Assembly (NCBI RefSeq): GCF_014229245.1
Contig: NZ_JAARZJ010000016.1
Location: 1 to 64,000 of the forward strand
Direction of reading: 5' to 3'
DNA: 64,000 nt
Source of the DNA: Listeria farberi
GTDB taxonomy: Bacteria; Bacillota; Bacilli; Lactobacillales; Listeriaceae
Positions 62,751 to 64,000 of the stretch are shown in pieces; the first letter of the stretch is position 1, and every line of letters begins with the position of its first letter. The position numbers were made by a program, and so were the translations under genes. The notes under the pieces are model-generated. The model searched no databases and was not told where the DNA came from. It saw only the letters and a program-made list of their open reading frames with translations.

Positions 62751-62788
62751 TGCTTTTTTATATTGTTTTCGCTAATTATTTTTCCTAC

Positions 62789-64000
62789 CTATAAAACTCC
62801 TTTGACAATCGAAGATGAAAATTTTGATCTAATTTCATAAGTTATTTCAATATTATTTGCTTCGTCTTCTGAAAGGAAAATTGGAACAGGAAAGAATATG
62901 GATGTATTTTGTTTTAAATATGGAAAATTTAGTTGAAATTTATCATCTAATCCAGATTCATACCTATCAATAACATCTAACACTTCTATAGCTTGATTAT
63001 ACGTATCTTCTGTTCTGGCTAGTCTATCAGCTCTATTAGTATAATGGTAACCGTAGTCTAATATTTCAGCTGTTTTTTGGTTATAAAATAACTGTTCTAA
63101 AAGATTTTCACTAAAATAATCCAAGATATAATCTTCTGGGGGATTAAAATCATTCAATAATTTAATCGAGCTTTTTGGCGCTGTAAGCGTAACATCGATG
63201 TCTTCGTCATATTGTTCTCCTTCGTTGGTTATAAACAATGTTAGTTTCCTATATTTCTTAAACGGTTCACTATACTTTTGATAGGCTTGAAAAGCTAAAA
63301 TATTTCTATACAAATCTTCTAATAGGTAATATTTTCTCTTACTGTCTTCCTCACCTATAACGTTCCATTGAACACCAGATAAATCAAAGGAACCCATTTC
63401 ATAATGCAATGAATCAAATATAAAGAAATTATCATCCATGTCAATATCATACGTTTGCCCAAATTCCTTGATTGCCACTTGCTTCTCTTGACTAAAAATT
63501 ACCTCTCTACTTTTATTGTAAGTCTCAAGTACTTTTAAACTCGGGATTATCTGGATTATTAGATTGATGATTTCCACCTTAAGAATTGACATTTCTTTAA
63601 TTTTCAAAAAATCTTGCTTTAGTTCTTTTAATTCTAATTTTTTTGATATAGTAGCAGGTAGTGCAGGCTCTAACTCTCTTTTGCTGGAGTCACCATTAGA
63701 AGAAAAGCATTTTATAGTCAAATCACTCTTTTTTTGTTCTTTAGCTTGTCCAGGCTTCATTTTATCTAAAAAATATAAGTTTAAATCTTGTGTTAAAATT
63801 GTTTCAAATTCATCAATAGTATCATATGATTTATATAAAGTATCTTCTCGATGTTTTTTTTCAAATGCTTCAATTTTTTTCATCTGCTCAGAATCTATTT
63901 TTCTTGGGTCAATTCCTATATGGGAAAAATACAAAAATACTTGTTTACCACTATCTAATAAGTGCTCCATTTCCTCTTCTGTACCAGATCCAAAATCACC
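62789..64000 (-). CDS. Large protein with TIR/deoxyribosyltransferase-like N-terminus (partial)
   Basis: At least 403 residues; the frame stays open to the window edge, so the true start lies outside. The edge-proximal part reads GDFGSGTEEEMEHLLDSGKQ, VFLYFSHIGIDPRKID, then YDTIDEFETILTQDLNLYF. GSGTEEEI with a following GKPVLLYFS strand is the pattern of DUF4062-like and nucleoside 2-deoxyribosyltransferase-like domains of the TIR-related fold, often the effector of defence proteins. The rest (about 100-403) is unrecognised, helical first, then strand-rich (FFPVPIFLSEDEANNIEITY). A catalytic residue cannot be named. Beside a serine recombinase. Confidence 0.65.
   Translation of the reverse strand, partial: GDFGSGTEEEMEHLLDSGKQVFLYFSHIGIDPRKIDSEQMKKIEAFEKKHREDTLYKSYDTIDEFETILTQDLNLYFLDKMKPGQAKEQKKSDLTIKCFSSNGDSSKRELEPALPATISKKLELKELKQDFLKIKEMSILKVEIINLIIQIIPSLKVLETYNKSREVIFSQEKQVAIKEFGQTYDIDMDDNFFIFDSLHYEMGSFDLSGVQWNVIGEEDSKRKYYLLEDLYRNILAFQAYQKYSEPFKKYRKLTLFITNEGEQYDEDIDVTLTAPKSSIKLLNDFNPPEDYILDYFSENLLEQLFYNQKTAEILDYGYHYTNRADRLARTEDTYNQAIEVLDVIDRYESGLDDKFQLNFPYLKQNTSIFFPVPIFLSEDEANNIEITYEIRSKFSSSIVKGVL

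Overview
The window is low-GC Gram-positive DNA, most likely from Lactobacillales of the Enterococcaceae/Carnobacteriaceae kind. The basis is LPXTG-type surface proteins (LAKTG and LVKTG sorting signals), a KxYKxGKxW-like signal peptide, a pAD1-type Fst toxin locus, a holin-like type I toxin, DUF3139 and DUF4064 proteins, and AGGAGG ribosome sites. I cannot name the species. Much of the window is accessory DNA: degraded insertion sequences (IS3, IS21, IS110 families), frameshifted genes, duplicated cassettes and at least five toxin-antitoxin loci.

Layout. 0-7 kb: remnants of a serine recombinase and DUF4064 genes, an anchored beta-rich protein, a secreted protein with a small membrane partner, a DUF3139 gene, an HNH-type nuclease candidate. 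7-17 kb: a large leucine-rich-repeat (LRR) cell-wall protein, a polysaccharide pyruvyl transferase-like gene, a broken LRR gene, a broken Fic gene, another wall-anchored protein and a small secreted basic protein. 17-29 kb: mostly gene remains, plus an aldo/keto reductase, an intact DUF4064 gene, tRNA-Ser(CGA), a three-gene toxin-antitoxin-chaperone operon (MqsR-like, MqsA-like, SecB-like) and yefM-yoeB.

29.8-44.9 kb is the metabolic core. Fourteen tightly packed minus-strand genes run prdC-prdA-small gene-prdB-prdD-prdE-prdF-TauE/SafE permease-selD-yedF-DUF3343-selB-cysteine desulfurase-selA, with a selenocysteine tRNA (anticodon TCA) about 1 kb upstream on the plus strand. Both prdB and prdC are interrupted by an in-frame TGA that must be read as selenocysteine. 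The island therefore carries both a selenoenzyme (D-proline reductase, reducing D-proline to 5-aminovalerate) and the selenium delivery, tRNA and elongation factor needed to make it. PrdF makes D-proline from L-proline, and PrdC probably feeds electrons. IS3 and IS110 remnants lie on either side, which suggests transfer as a unit.

45-52 kb: a broken bacteriocin-like locus, a second large LRR wall protein lying between two roughly 350-bp direct repeats, a complete Fst/antisense RNA locus, a holin-like toxin, ssb and an istB remnant. 52.5-58 kb: a visibly more GC-rich oligopeptide-type ABC transporter operon (binding protein, two permeases, two ATPases). 58-64 kb: more cassettes of the type seen at the left end (repeat leader, secreted protein, small membrane protein ending KHPPLP), an intact serine recombinase, and a gene running off the right edge whose N-terminus resembles TIR/nucleoside-deoxyribosyltransferase-like domains.

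The most notable items are the portable selenoprotein island, the SecB-like chaperone in a toxin-antitoxin operon, and the duplicated recombinase/leader/secreted-protein/membrane-protein cassettes at both ends.
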